Below are positions 39,074 to 48,821 of a stretch of DNA of 64,000 nucleotides, piece by piece. Made by a program: the position numbers and the translations under genes. The first letter of the stretch is position 1. Every line of letters begins with the position of its first letter. The DNA comes from Montifringilla adamsi. Taxonomy: Eukaryota > Chordata > Aves > Passeriformes > Passeridae. The DNA lies in NCBI GenBank assembly GCA_017590115.1, contig JAGGNK010003335.1, positions 11,594,286-11,658,285 on the forward strand, in the 5' to 3' direction. A model generated the notes under the pieces. That model saw only the letters and a list, made by a program, of their open reading frames with translations, searched no databases and was not told the DNA's origin.

Positions 39074-39255
39074 CTTCTTTACACAGCTTTAAAAAAAAAA
39101 AAATCATAAATTAAAAATGTGGAGTTCCATTTCTAGTGTCCCTTGTGTAATTGTATGATTTATAAAAGACAAATGGTGTTGAGTTAAATCAAGCCTTAAA
39201 AAAAACCCACAAGAAACCAGAAGGAAATAAAAGCAAACCCCCACCCCCCACCAAC

Positions 39256-39276
39256 AAAAAAAAAAAAAAAAAAAAA
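39256..39276. repeat. Poly(A) tract (21 A) in EBF1 3'UTR
   Basis: 21 A on the plus strand, which makes a U21 run in the EBF1 transcript about 280 nt after the stop codon. It is preceded on the plus strand by a C-rich segment (cccccaccccccaccaac). Confidence 0.9.
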
Positions 39277-39557
39277 GTGGATTTTTTTATCAACATACAA
39301 TAAATATATCTCCCAGGTATTTGGGATGGACAACTCGAATCAACACCTTGCAATTGTGGATTGTTAATTTCAGTATTTGCAAGGATGGTGATTTTTGTTT
39401 TGTTTAAAAATCTGCAGTTATTGTAAGATCCTTCTTTATTTCTTTTTTATTTTTAAAAAGGCCTGAGTTAAAAGTTCCACTCTGGGACTTGTACATCAGA
39501 TTCTCTCTGAAGCAGAATTCAACCTCTTCATTAATAAAATTCTTCAAGGCAATTCTT

Positions 39558-39589
39558 TCACATGGGGGGAACAATCATGCCAGATATAG
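39558..39589 (-). CDS. EBF1: EBF1 terminal coding exon segment, last 10 codons and stop (likely exon 16)
   Basis: Only 32 nt of the last exon are coding: CT completes the Ala codon, followed by I-S-G-M-I-V-P-P-M and TGA (39560-39558). This SGMIVPPM ending is the invariant C-terminus known for EBF1. The acceptor is ctttccaacag, preceded by an unusually long, almost pure pyrimidine tract on the transcript strand (about 39594-39641). The 4,446-nt intron separating it from the previous coding exon is the largest one fully inside the window. The exon then continues into the 3'UTR. Confidence 0.94.
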
Positions 39590-42500
39590 CTGTTGGAAAG
39601 AAAGGGAGGGGGGAGAGAGAGGGAGAGAGAGAGGGGAAAAGTTAATTTTCTGCATTATTAAGCAACTTTTAAAATTCTCAGAGCTTTAAACATTTACTAG
39701 CAATGTAGTCAGATGTACTTTGAGTTCAATTTATATATATCACTCATAAGAGACAACTATGTACACAGGAATCATGAGAAGTTTCCTTTTGACTGGAAAA
39801 TTATTCAAATTGCAAGTGACTTTGCTGAAATTACTGAATTACTTGTAGAAAAAGTGTCCTTCAATATCAGTATGAGACTCCAACTTATTTTTCTGCTTTA
39901 AGTTTCAAAATCCCCTAATGCTGAGGAAGCTTTGGCTCGACCCAGCCATCGCCACACATTCTGTAACTCTTTTAAAAGCAAAGCAGGAATTTCCACCAAA
40001 TTAGGGAAAATGTACCAAATTAGGGAAAACAGCTGGAGTCCCCCTGGCATGGCTCTGCAGGGTGTCCCCTCGGTGGCACAGGGTCATTCCCCTGTGCCAG
40101 TCCTCCCAAAGGTCAGTGCTCACCCCTGGGACTCAGGTATGCATTTCCAGGAGCTCAGAAAAGGACTTAAACTCTCAAATCCAGTTTTGAAATTGAAATA
40201 CGTGCTTGACTCCTGGGTTAGCAGGCCAGCATCTTTCTGATTTCACTTGTAGCAGACACCACCAACTACATCAGGTGAGTCATAGGTGAATGTTAATTCA
40301 GGATGTTTTCTCTTTTGCTGGCTAAGTTGAATCATCAGCATTTCTTTATTATGCTTCCTACCTCATTTTCTACGAAACCAGCACCTCTCTTAGCAGACAG
40401 ACATTTATGAAAATTCAACAGGGACAGTTTTGCACATAAGCTGACCTCCAGCTCGATCTCTCTCTGTTGCAGGGGTCTCAGATCAGACATTCTGAGTGTC
40501 CCAGTGACACACACTGAGCAGGCACATCATTACAGGGGGTAGTCATGGAAGTTTATGATGGAAACTGTAAAAACAACGTGTCTCTAAAATGCCAGTTGTA
40601 CAGTTATTTGCCAAAAGGTAGGAAACAGATTCTCCTTCAGGTTGGCAGCACTTTCCAGGCACATGATTTAAAAGCTGCCTGCCATTCCAGACATCTGGAC
40701 ATGTAATTTCTTAAGGAAGGACTCAACCCCGTGACTGGTGCTGATTCATTGTGCTTTAATTACAGCTGCAATTATTTGATAAGAACAGAGCCAAAGTAAA
40801 AGACTCACAGATTTGGGGTTGGAGGGGGAGAGGAGGGAAATGTTTTCTCCACAAACACCACCATATGTGCAAGAATTACAAGTCTAATCAGCAAGGGGAG
40901 AACAGCTCGAGTAAACTGCACTGATTAAATGAAATAAAATGAGGGGAGAAGGAGAGAATGCAAAACACATCCAACATGTTTGCAACAGGCCACCCTCAGA
41001 GGTGGCACAGAGCAACAGCATTTCAATTATTGGAATTTATCGTGTGCAATCACTGTACTGATTGAGTCCCCCCACATGAGGGTTCTTCAAGGAGCTAAGA
41101 ATGAGGATAAAAGGGATAGAAAGGTGAGTTAAGTTGCTTTAAGTCCTGCAGGAAAACACTTAGGTGAGAAGCATAGAGGACTCTTTAGGACAAGGTGTTG
41201 CTTTCCATTAGAAAAAGTATCTTTTCTTCAGAAAATGTCACAATACTATTCCAACACTCATTCTGAAAGATCCATCAGAAGCAAATCAATTTCACCAATA
41301 ATTGGTCAAGAATTGTCTCTTGGGACAGGACAGCTGTCTACCCTGGGTAGGAGCCCAAAAAAGGTGAGATAATTGCAATTCCTCCCTTCATGATTTAGAC
41401 ATTTCCCTGTGGTTACAGATCAGCCTTTGCTGTTGGAAACAAATGGCACAGAGGCAGATCTTAGCTCCTTTTTTCAAAGCATCATTGTTTTTGAAGAGCT
41501 CTGAAATTCTGAATTAAATTACAAGGCAAATGATACTTTTCTGCCTAAAAGCTTTGATATTTCCATTCTTTCCAAGTCTTCATTTAGATCACTCCACTTT
41601 TATTCCATAAGTGCTACATCTAGTCATGCAAATTCTCCCAGCTGTAGCCTGTTATTGATCCTGAAAACAGAGATATCAGTGGGAAACAGTGTAGGTATGA
41701 GATCACACCACCTCCAGAAAGGGAGGGCAGAGAATAGAAAAGCTCCCACCAATGGCCTTTATTTCTTCTATCATATACTAATTTGTATTTGCTGCCAGCA
41801 AATTACAGAAATAATGTATTTGGGGTTTTACAAAATTGCATGGCAAAGAGAACAACAGATAAGCCTGGCTGCTGTTTTAGTGAGTTCTGCTGATATCTAA
41901 GCTACATAAGGAAAGCCTGATTGCTTTCTGATGTATCCAGAAGCCCAGGAGAGATAAGACAGCCTCCTTATACATGGTTGTTTATTTAAGCATTAAGGCA
42001 CAACAGGCAGTGCATCTCTGAGTGATTATTACAAGCCTCAGGTGGTGTCAGGAGGCTCTGGACCAAGGGCTCTGTGTCTTTAACTCACCAAGAAGTTCAA
42101 TGATGACCTAGAAATGAATCATCTCTTGGTGTCTCATTCCCATTATGAAAACTGAATTGCTAAACAAAAATTAGGGGACACGCTCAGATCTGTGTGGTTT
42201 CTGGGCATGGCAGAAGTGGAGGTGACATAATGAGGAGCTCCAGTTGTGTCCCGTGCTCTCAGCCCCTTCCATAATTGCTTTTCATAACTGACTACATGGA
42301 ATCTGAGAATTCTGTGTCTTGTGAAAGGAGAAACAGTGCCTGGAAAAGCTTTCTCCTGTTACTTGTTTTTTCTCTTCATCCACAACAAGATGGGACAAGG
42401 TGAAGAGAGGAAAAAAAACATTAACATGTTCAAAAGCTTTTTTTTAAGGGTTTTTTTTAAAGTTTTTTTTTTAATTTCAGATGGGAAATATTATTCGCTG

Positions 42501-45500
42501 TTTCTTTTAAAACTTGAAGCATGTCAGCACTGCCAATTCTTTTAAATGTTCAAAACCAAATCTCCTAAATGCTGTAGTTTACCTGAAAATGTCATTTTGT
42601 TTTATTCCTGACACAATTTGTATTTCTAACAAAGTCCTAACTTAAGGTACCCAAGATCTGCTTATTAGTTCTGAGTAAATTTACAGTTTCTGCACAGTTT
42701 TTCTCTGTGTGTGTGCACCTTGAAGGATTCCTCCTCCCAGCTCACCAGTGCAACAGGCAGTGAGGACAATGTTTTCCTTCAGGTACAATAGATATGAGCT
42801 TTTATGAATGAATTCCTTCCATTCTGCTTGCATATAGAGGTTTTTTTGGTTTTTTTTGGCTGCTAATGGTGCTATCAGCATTTTGTCTTCAAGCCCAGTG
42901 TTCCTGAGGCTGAGCAATATGTGGAGTTTGTGCAGTCATGCTCTGCACACCTCCTTCTGAACCTGGCTTAAAAAAGGATGGATTTTATTCCCCACTCAAT
43001 GCCCTTTGGATAATTTGCACAGGCTCATGGAAAGGAAACAAATCTCAGGTCTGGAGGAAGCACAATGCACACCATGGAATATCTCCCACCTCTGGCAGCT
43101 GGAGGCAGCTGGCTGCATCCTCTTAAGGAAGCCCCTGGATCTAAGCAAGCATGAAAATGCCTCTCTCAGCACAGGGATGTGCAGTGAGGGAAGTTTAGGC
43201 ACAGTGTTGTGAAACAGACTCAGCCAAACAATGAGATGGGCAGTGCTGGGCTTTGCAGCACCCTCAGTTTGACAAGCTTTTGTCTGTCACTGCCTCGCCT
43301 GCACCAGCCCTTCAAACGGATTTAGATACTAATGCTGGAGAACTTGTAATGACAGGGGAAGGGATGCAGAAAAGGAGCAGCCCCTTGATACCAACAGTTC
43401 AATAGGCTTTCCAAAAGGCCCTGTGCCTTTTCTGGAATTAATTGGCACAGGAGTATATTAATCAGTGGAAAGTAATGTTTGCCCTGGTGTGAGTTAAAGT
43501 GGAAAACGCTGCTGTTAGTTTGTAATGCATCTCCCATTTATGAAAGGGAAGGTTTGTGCCAAGCTCTGTAACGCTCTATTTGCTCTCAGTAGGATTTCTG
43601 CACAAGTGTACTGTGACAAAGGACAAAAAGAAAGGGAAGATTGAGTGACGTACTTCAGGAGAAGGCCAGCCCCTGGAGAGACCCTGCAGTGGAGTACTTG
43701 CTAGAGTCCACAAAAGACTGGTCTGATAAAGGACGACAACAGGGAATAAGAGAGGAAAGAAAGAAAAAGGATGGTATTAGTAAGCTGAAATATTACTCGT
43801 GTTTATCAAAACAGTAGGTCCGTGCTTCAAAAGACACAGCCTGGCAATTCAGCAGCGTTAGCTGGGTTAGAGATTGGGTGCTGCCAAACACCTGCAGGCT
43901 ACAAGGTGGGCTGGAGCCAGTTACTCCCTACAGGAGGAAACTTTAGGACAGAGCCCACCGGGGATCCCCCATTGCCTTGGCTCCCCGGGGGCAGCTCGGA
44001 GGCAGGCAGCTCCTGTGCAGCTGGGTTCCACCTACCTTGCAGGCTATTGCCATTGGTGCTGGTGCAGGTGGGAGGGGGGGAGGTTTGGGGTCTCACGACA
44101 GGCGCAAACGCACTCTTCTGTTTCACCGCTGAGACCATGTTGGCTGGTGAGAAGGAGAAAATCCCAGAGGAGCTGCTACAGTTGGAGGGGAGGCTAGTGG
44201 AGGAGGCCATCGTCGGACTTGATGGCACAACTGCAGGGAAGAAAGACCCCCAAAAAGGCATTCCTTAGTACTCAGTGATAACAGGTTGCAGAAACAAGAG
44301 AATTCTCATTCCTGGATGCTCTCGATTTTTTTAGGGCTGAGCTGAGTGTTCAAAATGCAAATGTGCTATGTGGGAAGTTCAGTCTTTAAACACAGATATC
44401 CTTAAACCATTATTTTACTGTAAAGAACAACAAATATCTTTGGTTAATGTATTTACCATCAAGCTTTTAAAGAAATTTCTTTTCATGAAAATATAGCTAA
44501 CTACTTTAATATTCAGAAGGTTTCTCCCCTGCTGGTTTCTCCTCTTATCCAACAACAACAACAAAAAACAGGACCAAAAGTGACATCCCATATTTCTATT
44601 CTTTGTCCTGTTTAGAAACCGCTTAGATACACAAGTGGGCTGTGAATAACTACATATTATAGAGTAAAATTCTGATCATCTGGGCTTTGAATTATTATTT
44701 TATTTGCATTTATGTAGATAAAAATCACCCTATTTAAGTTCTTATTTGAGAATCTGATATCATATTTGTTAACACTGAGGAAATCAATTAATGGAAATTA
44801 AATGTTCAAAGTTTCACAGTCTGACAGATACAATCTTAGTCTGAAGTCACTCTGTGTCTGGAAGTACTTGCTAAGGGAGAGCAATCAAAGCACCTAAATT
44901 GAATTGCTACTATACAGCAATTAGTTTATTGATTTAATTAAGAATGCCACCTTTTAATTTTCAGGTCATGATTGAAGCATTTTCTGATTCAATGGATTAG
45001 ACATTAGCAGAATGACAGATCAACCAAGAAAACCTCCCAAAATATAAATAGAATAGAGATCCAGGGCTAGGAAGTGAAGTGCTATTCTAAAGAGGGCTCC
45101 GTTCATAAATATGAAATAATACACTGCCACAGTATTTTAAATGCATTACTGGCATCTGCTTCCAAAAGGAGATGTCTCATCAATCATGTTATATTATGAA
45201 TTCAGAGTGTGCAGATTCTGTGACAGTAAATCCAACTTAATAAGTAAGGTACTTTGTAACATTACATGTTACATTATTATTAGAGTACAAAAATAATCAC
45301 TGGTTAGCAATTCCCAGGTTATAAGTACTAGTTATGTGGGTAAATAATTTGTTCTAAATTTGCAGCAGAGAAAAAGCCTTGGAGTTAATTATTTTATTCA
45401 GAGTTCTTATCCCCTTTTTTATTCTGATGCAGATCAAAATAATTCATTACTGCTGTTACACCATTAACTTCAGATTTGCTGTGTAAACCTTGATGCCTTC

Positions 45501-48500
45501 AGCAGTCAGTTTGTCCTGTCCATGCTACAGTCCCAGCCTATAAATCTGTTTATATGTCCAGACCTTGCATCCTGATTCTGCTGTCAGCTTCCTACAGATG
45601 TCAGTGGAATCCTTTGTGCCTCATGAGCAATGTCAGAGGAATTGGGCAGGTTCTGCTCATTCAATTTCTCATGTGACCAGGGACTACTGAGCTCAGCTGC
45701 AGAAGAGCTTCACTTCACCAATAGAAATGTATTTATATTTAAACAGCTTACTAACTTACTAAACCTTTAATACCAAAATGCAGAAAGTTAGTCCTGCACA
45801 TAAATATTTCCATGACTGGGACTGTAGACCATAAGCTCTTCATGCCATGGGATGTATGATTTGTATGACTCACATTTTTGTGGCATTCACTGTACTGACA
45901 CTAAAACACAAAATCTAAAAGCCTTTGTCACATTTTACTGACTCAGTGAAGTCAAAGTAATATTACTTACAAAGCAAGTGGAATATAAACAATCAAGCTG
46001 AGGCCCAGTAGTAATTCATAATTTTTATAAAGGTTATAAACATATTATTTGCTCAGAAGTTGAGGACAGTCTGTCTTTTTAGAGTGTAAGGTATGTTAAG
46101 AAACTATCAGACTAAATAATGAGAGATTACTCTTTGTAAGCTCTTTTAAGCCTCCCAAATAAAAAATAATAATAATTAATAATAGCAATATGAAAACAGA
46201 GAGGAGAATTACTGGCACACTAGGGTCTTCAAAGTGGATCAAAGATCAGTGCCTTGAAAAGTAGAGAAAAAACCAAGTTCTATTTCAAGTGCTAAAAAAA
46301 GAAAATAAATACTGAGCATCAGAGAAAATCTACTGCCCCCTTCTAATGAAAATGTGCAAAATACAGAAAAGACATAAAATACTCACTGGCATAGGGAGAA
46401 TTGGCAGCAGATCCATTCAGGAAGGTTGGAGAACCGCCTAAATTTGACATTCCAGCATTCCCATAGCCATTCATGCTTGTTGTGACAGAGTTGTAGTTTG
46501 TCTGCTGCGGGGTGGTGCTTGGCACGTAGCCATGAGGTGACACACTGCTGGAGTTGCGAGTGAAACCTTGTGTGGGGAGGGAACACAGGCAAAAACTGGA
46601 ATTAGCCCCACAACAGCTTCCTGCACAAACCAAGGGGGAGCTCAGTCCAGCCAGGGAGGGCAAGGACTGACCCCCAGCACCACCAGGTACCCAAAGTGGC
46701 AGCACCCCCTGCCCAGGTCGCTGCTGGAGGAGGGAGGCTGGAGCCTGCAGAGCTCCCCAGGCAAGCCAGGGATGCCCTGGAGCAAAGATCAGCTCGGGGT
46801 GTTGGAGGAACACTCGCTCTGAAAGGGCTGCTTGTAGGAAATGGAGTAAACATGACCTACATTTTCAGAGGCAGGAATCCAGACCCACTCAAGGTATGTC
46901 AAAAGCACCTGATTGTTGTTAACTCTTTTCTGATGTCACTGTCATTTAACACACCTCAGATGCTCACTGCACACTTCAGGAAATGGAGTGTATTTCTCCA
47001 GCCTGTGGGATATCCTTTGTCTTTTTGCCTTGGTCTCATCATTATGTTGGTGGGAAATGAGCATCAAATTTGACAGCAAGTTAAAATTTGAATCTCTACC
47101 TAATTCTGGAAATGACATTTTAAGAAACTCATATCCAAATGTTCATAAGGAAAGATTTGTTTCTAGAAGCCACAGAAATACAAAATATGCATCTCTACTA
47201 CTAGAAGAAAAAATTGCCAATTTTTCTTCCTAACACACAGCATAAAATATTTCAATCTAAAAATAATTTTGCATGTTTTTATTGTAATGCAAAAAATTTT
47301 GTTTCTGCTCTTCTAGAAGGAGCCTCATCCTAACACTTTCTCATTCAAATGTATTTTTAAGTTGGATAATATATAGAGCTGAGCAAAGAGGGCAAAATGC
47401 AAAGTGCTTCTACAAAAATGTTCTTCACCTATTTTTTATTTATAACTTTTATTTTAAACCAATACTGATTTTATACAAAGTGAAAAACACTTTATTTTAA
47501 AAATTGGAAAAACTCTGAAAATGTCTTTTTAAATATTTGTATTCTTTGCTAGTTGTAAAATTTATGGAAGTCTCAAACTGAAAAAAACACAGTTCCAGTA
47601 CTCTATCTCTTGAAAAACAAACCCAAATTAAATAGATAAACATTCAAGGGATAACTTCATGCTATAAAAAAGTTCTACACAAGGCCCAGACTGAGAGATC
47701 ATCCATACTCAGGAAAATATATAAGCAAGTACTTAACGTTAAGTACAGCTAGAAGCTGATTAAAATTAGTGGGATTTAAACAGAAATACAAGTGCTACTC
47801 TGGGCAGAATGAAAAGCTATTTAGAGACATGCAGAAGTGCTTTTCCTGTTAGAGCAGCCCCATCCTGTGTCATCCCAAGGGTCTGGGATGGGCTGCCCAG
47901 CCCTGCTCCCAGTCCTGAGCCACCCCTCTGCCACTGCCCTGCCGTCCCCCTGACTTCTCTCAGAAAAAATCCATAGAGAGAGGAAGGTGAGGCTTCTGCT
48001 GACCCTGGTTGGTGGCTTGGGAGGCTTCAGAGACATTGACAGCGAGCTGGCCACTGAAGGAATTCACCCCCATCATTCCCGCGTGGACGGAGGTGTTGGC
48101 GAGGGCGGGGAGCTGGTTGTGGTTGCGGGGGACGCTGTAGAGCGCTTCGGCGATGTCTGCAGCTCTTTTCAGGATTATCTCCTGCAGGATAAGGAAAAAA
48201 GACATGGAAAAGTTACCAAAGAGACTCTGACAAACGTCTTCTTACAGACTCAAATGAAACATTTCCCTGTCCAAAGGCTAAAGTAGATGCTTTTCTTTCT
48301 AAACCAGCCAGCTGACAGAGAGCTCATGCTTACAGGATCTCCCTGTTAAATCCTGACATCTGTGGTAAGAGAGTTGGAAGTCTCAGTCCCAGTGGCCACA
48401 CTTTGTATAAAAAGACCAACTGGCAGGATGGGGCTGGAATCTGGACTTGCTCCACCTTAGAGCTCTCTTTAGGGGAAGAGGGCGAAGTCACTGGTGGCAA

Positions 48501-48821
48501 GACATAATGTACAAGATTACTCATATTATAGAGGATCTGGTGAAAGTGGGCAGATGCCTCCATGGTGTTTTTACAAACACTAAATTCACACCCTTTAAAA
48601 AAGAAAACAAGCAAACTAAACCCCATCCAGATATGGCATCGCCCTGTACATTTATTCTTGTCTCTCATTGTAGCATCATATCCCTTTAGCCCTGCTCTAT
48701 CTATACATCTAAGAAATAGCCATGATATAGAATTGCTGAAGTAGAATGCATTTACCTGGTTATTATGTGGCATACCATAGAGTGCTTCTACTAAATCAGC
48801 AGCCCTCTTAAGTATTACTTC
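39558..48821 (-). CDS. EBF1: EBF1 transcription factor, C-terminal part (5 exons, partial at 5' end)
   Basis: Joined coding segment, in transcript order: 48821-48756, 48181-48004, 46566-46387, 44230-44036, 39589-39558. The lengths 66+178+180+195+32 give 651 nt, i.e. 216 residues plus TGA, and every junction has GT donor and AG acceptor with matching phase. EBF1 is a nuclear COE-family factor that binds DNA as a dimer; it specifies B lymphocytes and also acts in adipocyte and neural development. The segment holds two copies of a helix beginning [10 protein letters not shown] (HLH dimerisation region), then the Ser/Thr/Pro/Asn-rich transactivation tail, ending in [11 protein letters not shown]1 is preferred over EBF3 because the tail reads [20 protein letters not shown] and [16 protein letters not shown], where EBF3 as I recall it differs. 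The zinc-knuckle DNA-binding domain and IPT/TIG domain are encoded upstream, outside the window. No frameshift or internal stop is present. Confidence 0.95.
39590..44035 (-). other. EBF1: EBF1 last intron (4,446 nt)
   Basis: GT donor at 44035-44034 and AG acceptor at 39591-39590, in phase with both exons. The body is AT-rich with a T-rich cluster (about 42438-42473). The segment near 40745-40785 (gctttaattacagctgcaat) has enhancer-like texture. No extra in-frame exon was found. Confidence 0.85.
39594..39641 (-). promoter_or_regulatory. Extended polypyrimidine tract before EBF1 terminal exon
   Basis: On the transcript strand this is nearly 50 nt of almost pure C/T, including CTCTCTCTCCC repeats, ending at TTTCTTTCCAACAG. 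It is the 3' splice-site tract of the last intron and also a GA/CT microsatellite. Such CU-rich tracts bind U2AF and, when extended, PTB-family repressors. The tract is seen directly; regulation by PTB is inference. Confidence 0.65.
44036..44230 (-). CDS. EBF1: EBF1 transactivation-domain exon (likely exon 15)
   Basis: This 195-nt exon completes the Ile codon with TT, encodes 64 residues beginning [20 protein letters not shown], and ends with the first G of an Ala codon. The acceptor is cttccctgcag and the donor is CAA G|GTAGGT. The middle reads [20 protein letters not shown], with the only clear basic patch of the tail. A Pro/Thr run ([14 protein letters not shown]) follows and the exon ends NSLQ. 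It belongs to the C-terminal transactivation domain. The Pro/Thr codons put a G-run-rich segment on the opposite (template) strand at about 44070-44090. Reading through the donor would give a short non-family tail before a stop, so splicing to the terminal exon is clearly preferred. Confidence 0.95.
44231..46386 (-). other. EBF1: EBF1 intron (2,156 nt)
   Basis: GT donor at 46386-46385 and AG acceptor at 44232-44231. Very AT-rich with no GC-rich or repetitive insertion. Nothing else seen. Confidence 0.85.
46387..46566 (-). CDS. EBF1: EBF1 transactivation-domain exon (likely exon 14)
   Basis: This 180-nt exon takes two bases to finish a Gly codon, then 59 codons, then one base of an Ile codon. 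The acceptor is ccctccccacacaag and the donor is GCC A|GTGAGT. The protein starts [20 protein letters not shown], passes through a Met-Asn-Gly-Tyr-Gly segment and a Gly-Gly-Ser-Pro segment, and ends SAANSPYA. It is low in charge and rich in Ser, Thr, Asn, Gly, Gln and Tyr. That composition fits the known disordered, prion-like C-terminal activation domain of EBF1, which has been reported to promote condensate formation and chromatin opening. No enzyme-type motif is expected or seen. Phases match both neighbouring exons exactly. Confidence 0.95.
46567..48003 (-). other. EBF1: EBF1 intron (1,437 nt)
   Basis: GT donor at 48003-48002 and AG acceptor at 46568-46567. Both ends are GC-rich (46580-46820 and 47850-47960) and the middle is AT-rich. 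CCCAAGGG near 47874-47881 matches the core of the EBF site (CCCNNGGG) but may be chance. Confidence 0.85.
48004..48181 (-). CDS. EBF1: EBF1 exon encoding second helix copy and start of transactivation tail (likely exon 13)
   Basis: This 178-nt exon begins in phase 0 and ends after one base of a codon. The acceptor is ccttatcctgcag and the donor is CAG G|GTCAGC. It begins [20 protein letters not shown], a paralogue of the helix in the preceding exon 574 nt upstream; both share I-L-K-R-A-A-D, E-A-L-Y and a following Pro and Asn. It then continues into [20 protein letters not shown] and a Gln/Ser/Asn-containing stretch ending ASQATNQ. The exon is GC-rich with many CpGs (GCG, CGC, GTC, CTC codons), in contrast to the AT-rich introns and the preceding exon. 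Role: dimerisation helix followed by the linker into the C-terminal activation domain. Confidence 0.95.
48182..48755 (-). other. EBF1: EBF1 intron between the two helix exons (574 nt)
   Basis: GT donor at 48755-48754 and AG acceptor at 48183-48182, phase 0. The short length is consistent with origin by local exon duplication. No other feature seen. Confidence 0.88.
48756..48821 (-). CDS. EBF1: EBF1 exon encoding first copy of duplicated helix 2 (likely exon 12)
   Basis: This 66-nt exon is exactly 22 codons, phase 0 at both ends. The acceptor reads tattgacag just above 48821 and the donor is CAG|GTAAAT at 48755. The translation starts [16 protein letters not shown] and ends MPHNNQ. In the COE family this is one copy of the second amphipathic helix of the helix-loop-helix dimerisation region, which is duplicated in vertebrates. 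Codons are AT-ending (GTA, ATA, CTT, TTA, GAA), unlike the next exon. The exon is too short to stand out as an ORF and was found by looking for the paralogue of the neighbouring helix exon. Because it is a multiple of three, skipping it would keep the reading frame and delete one helix copy; nothing in the sequence shows that this happens. Confidence 0.93.

Larger units (their letters stand above)
36405..39557 (-). other. EBF1: EBF1 3' untranslated region (about 3.1 kb)
   Basis: Starts immediately after the EBF1 TGA. Most of it is AT-rich with many ATTTA-type stretches and short homopolymers, typical of a long regulatory 3'UTR. The far end is set by an ATTAAA signal at 36434-36429 (transcript strand) followed by a GU/U-rich element (36397-36380), so cleavage is expected near 36405-36415. 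Earlier AATAAA hexamers on the transcript strand occur at 39440-39435, 39451-39446, 39073-39068 and 37084-37079 and could produce shorter forms. A GC-rich block with a CR1 remnant (38320-38790) and a run of 21 T on the transcript strand (39276-39256) interrupt the AT-rich background. The UTR identity is firm; the exact end is inferred. Confidence 0.8.

Noticed and set aside
43978..43992. TCCCCGGGGG as an EBF auto-regulatory site
   Set aside because: It matches the CCCNNGGG core but not the full TCCCNNGGGA palindrome. One 8-mer core in this GC-rich patch is expected by chance.
46343..46813. 156-codon ORF read as one protein
   Set aside because: Only the part 46566-46387 is coding; the N-terminal half is read from intron sequence upstream of a clear AG acceptor.
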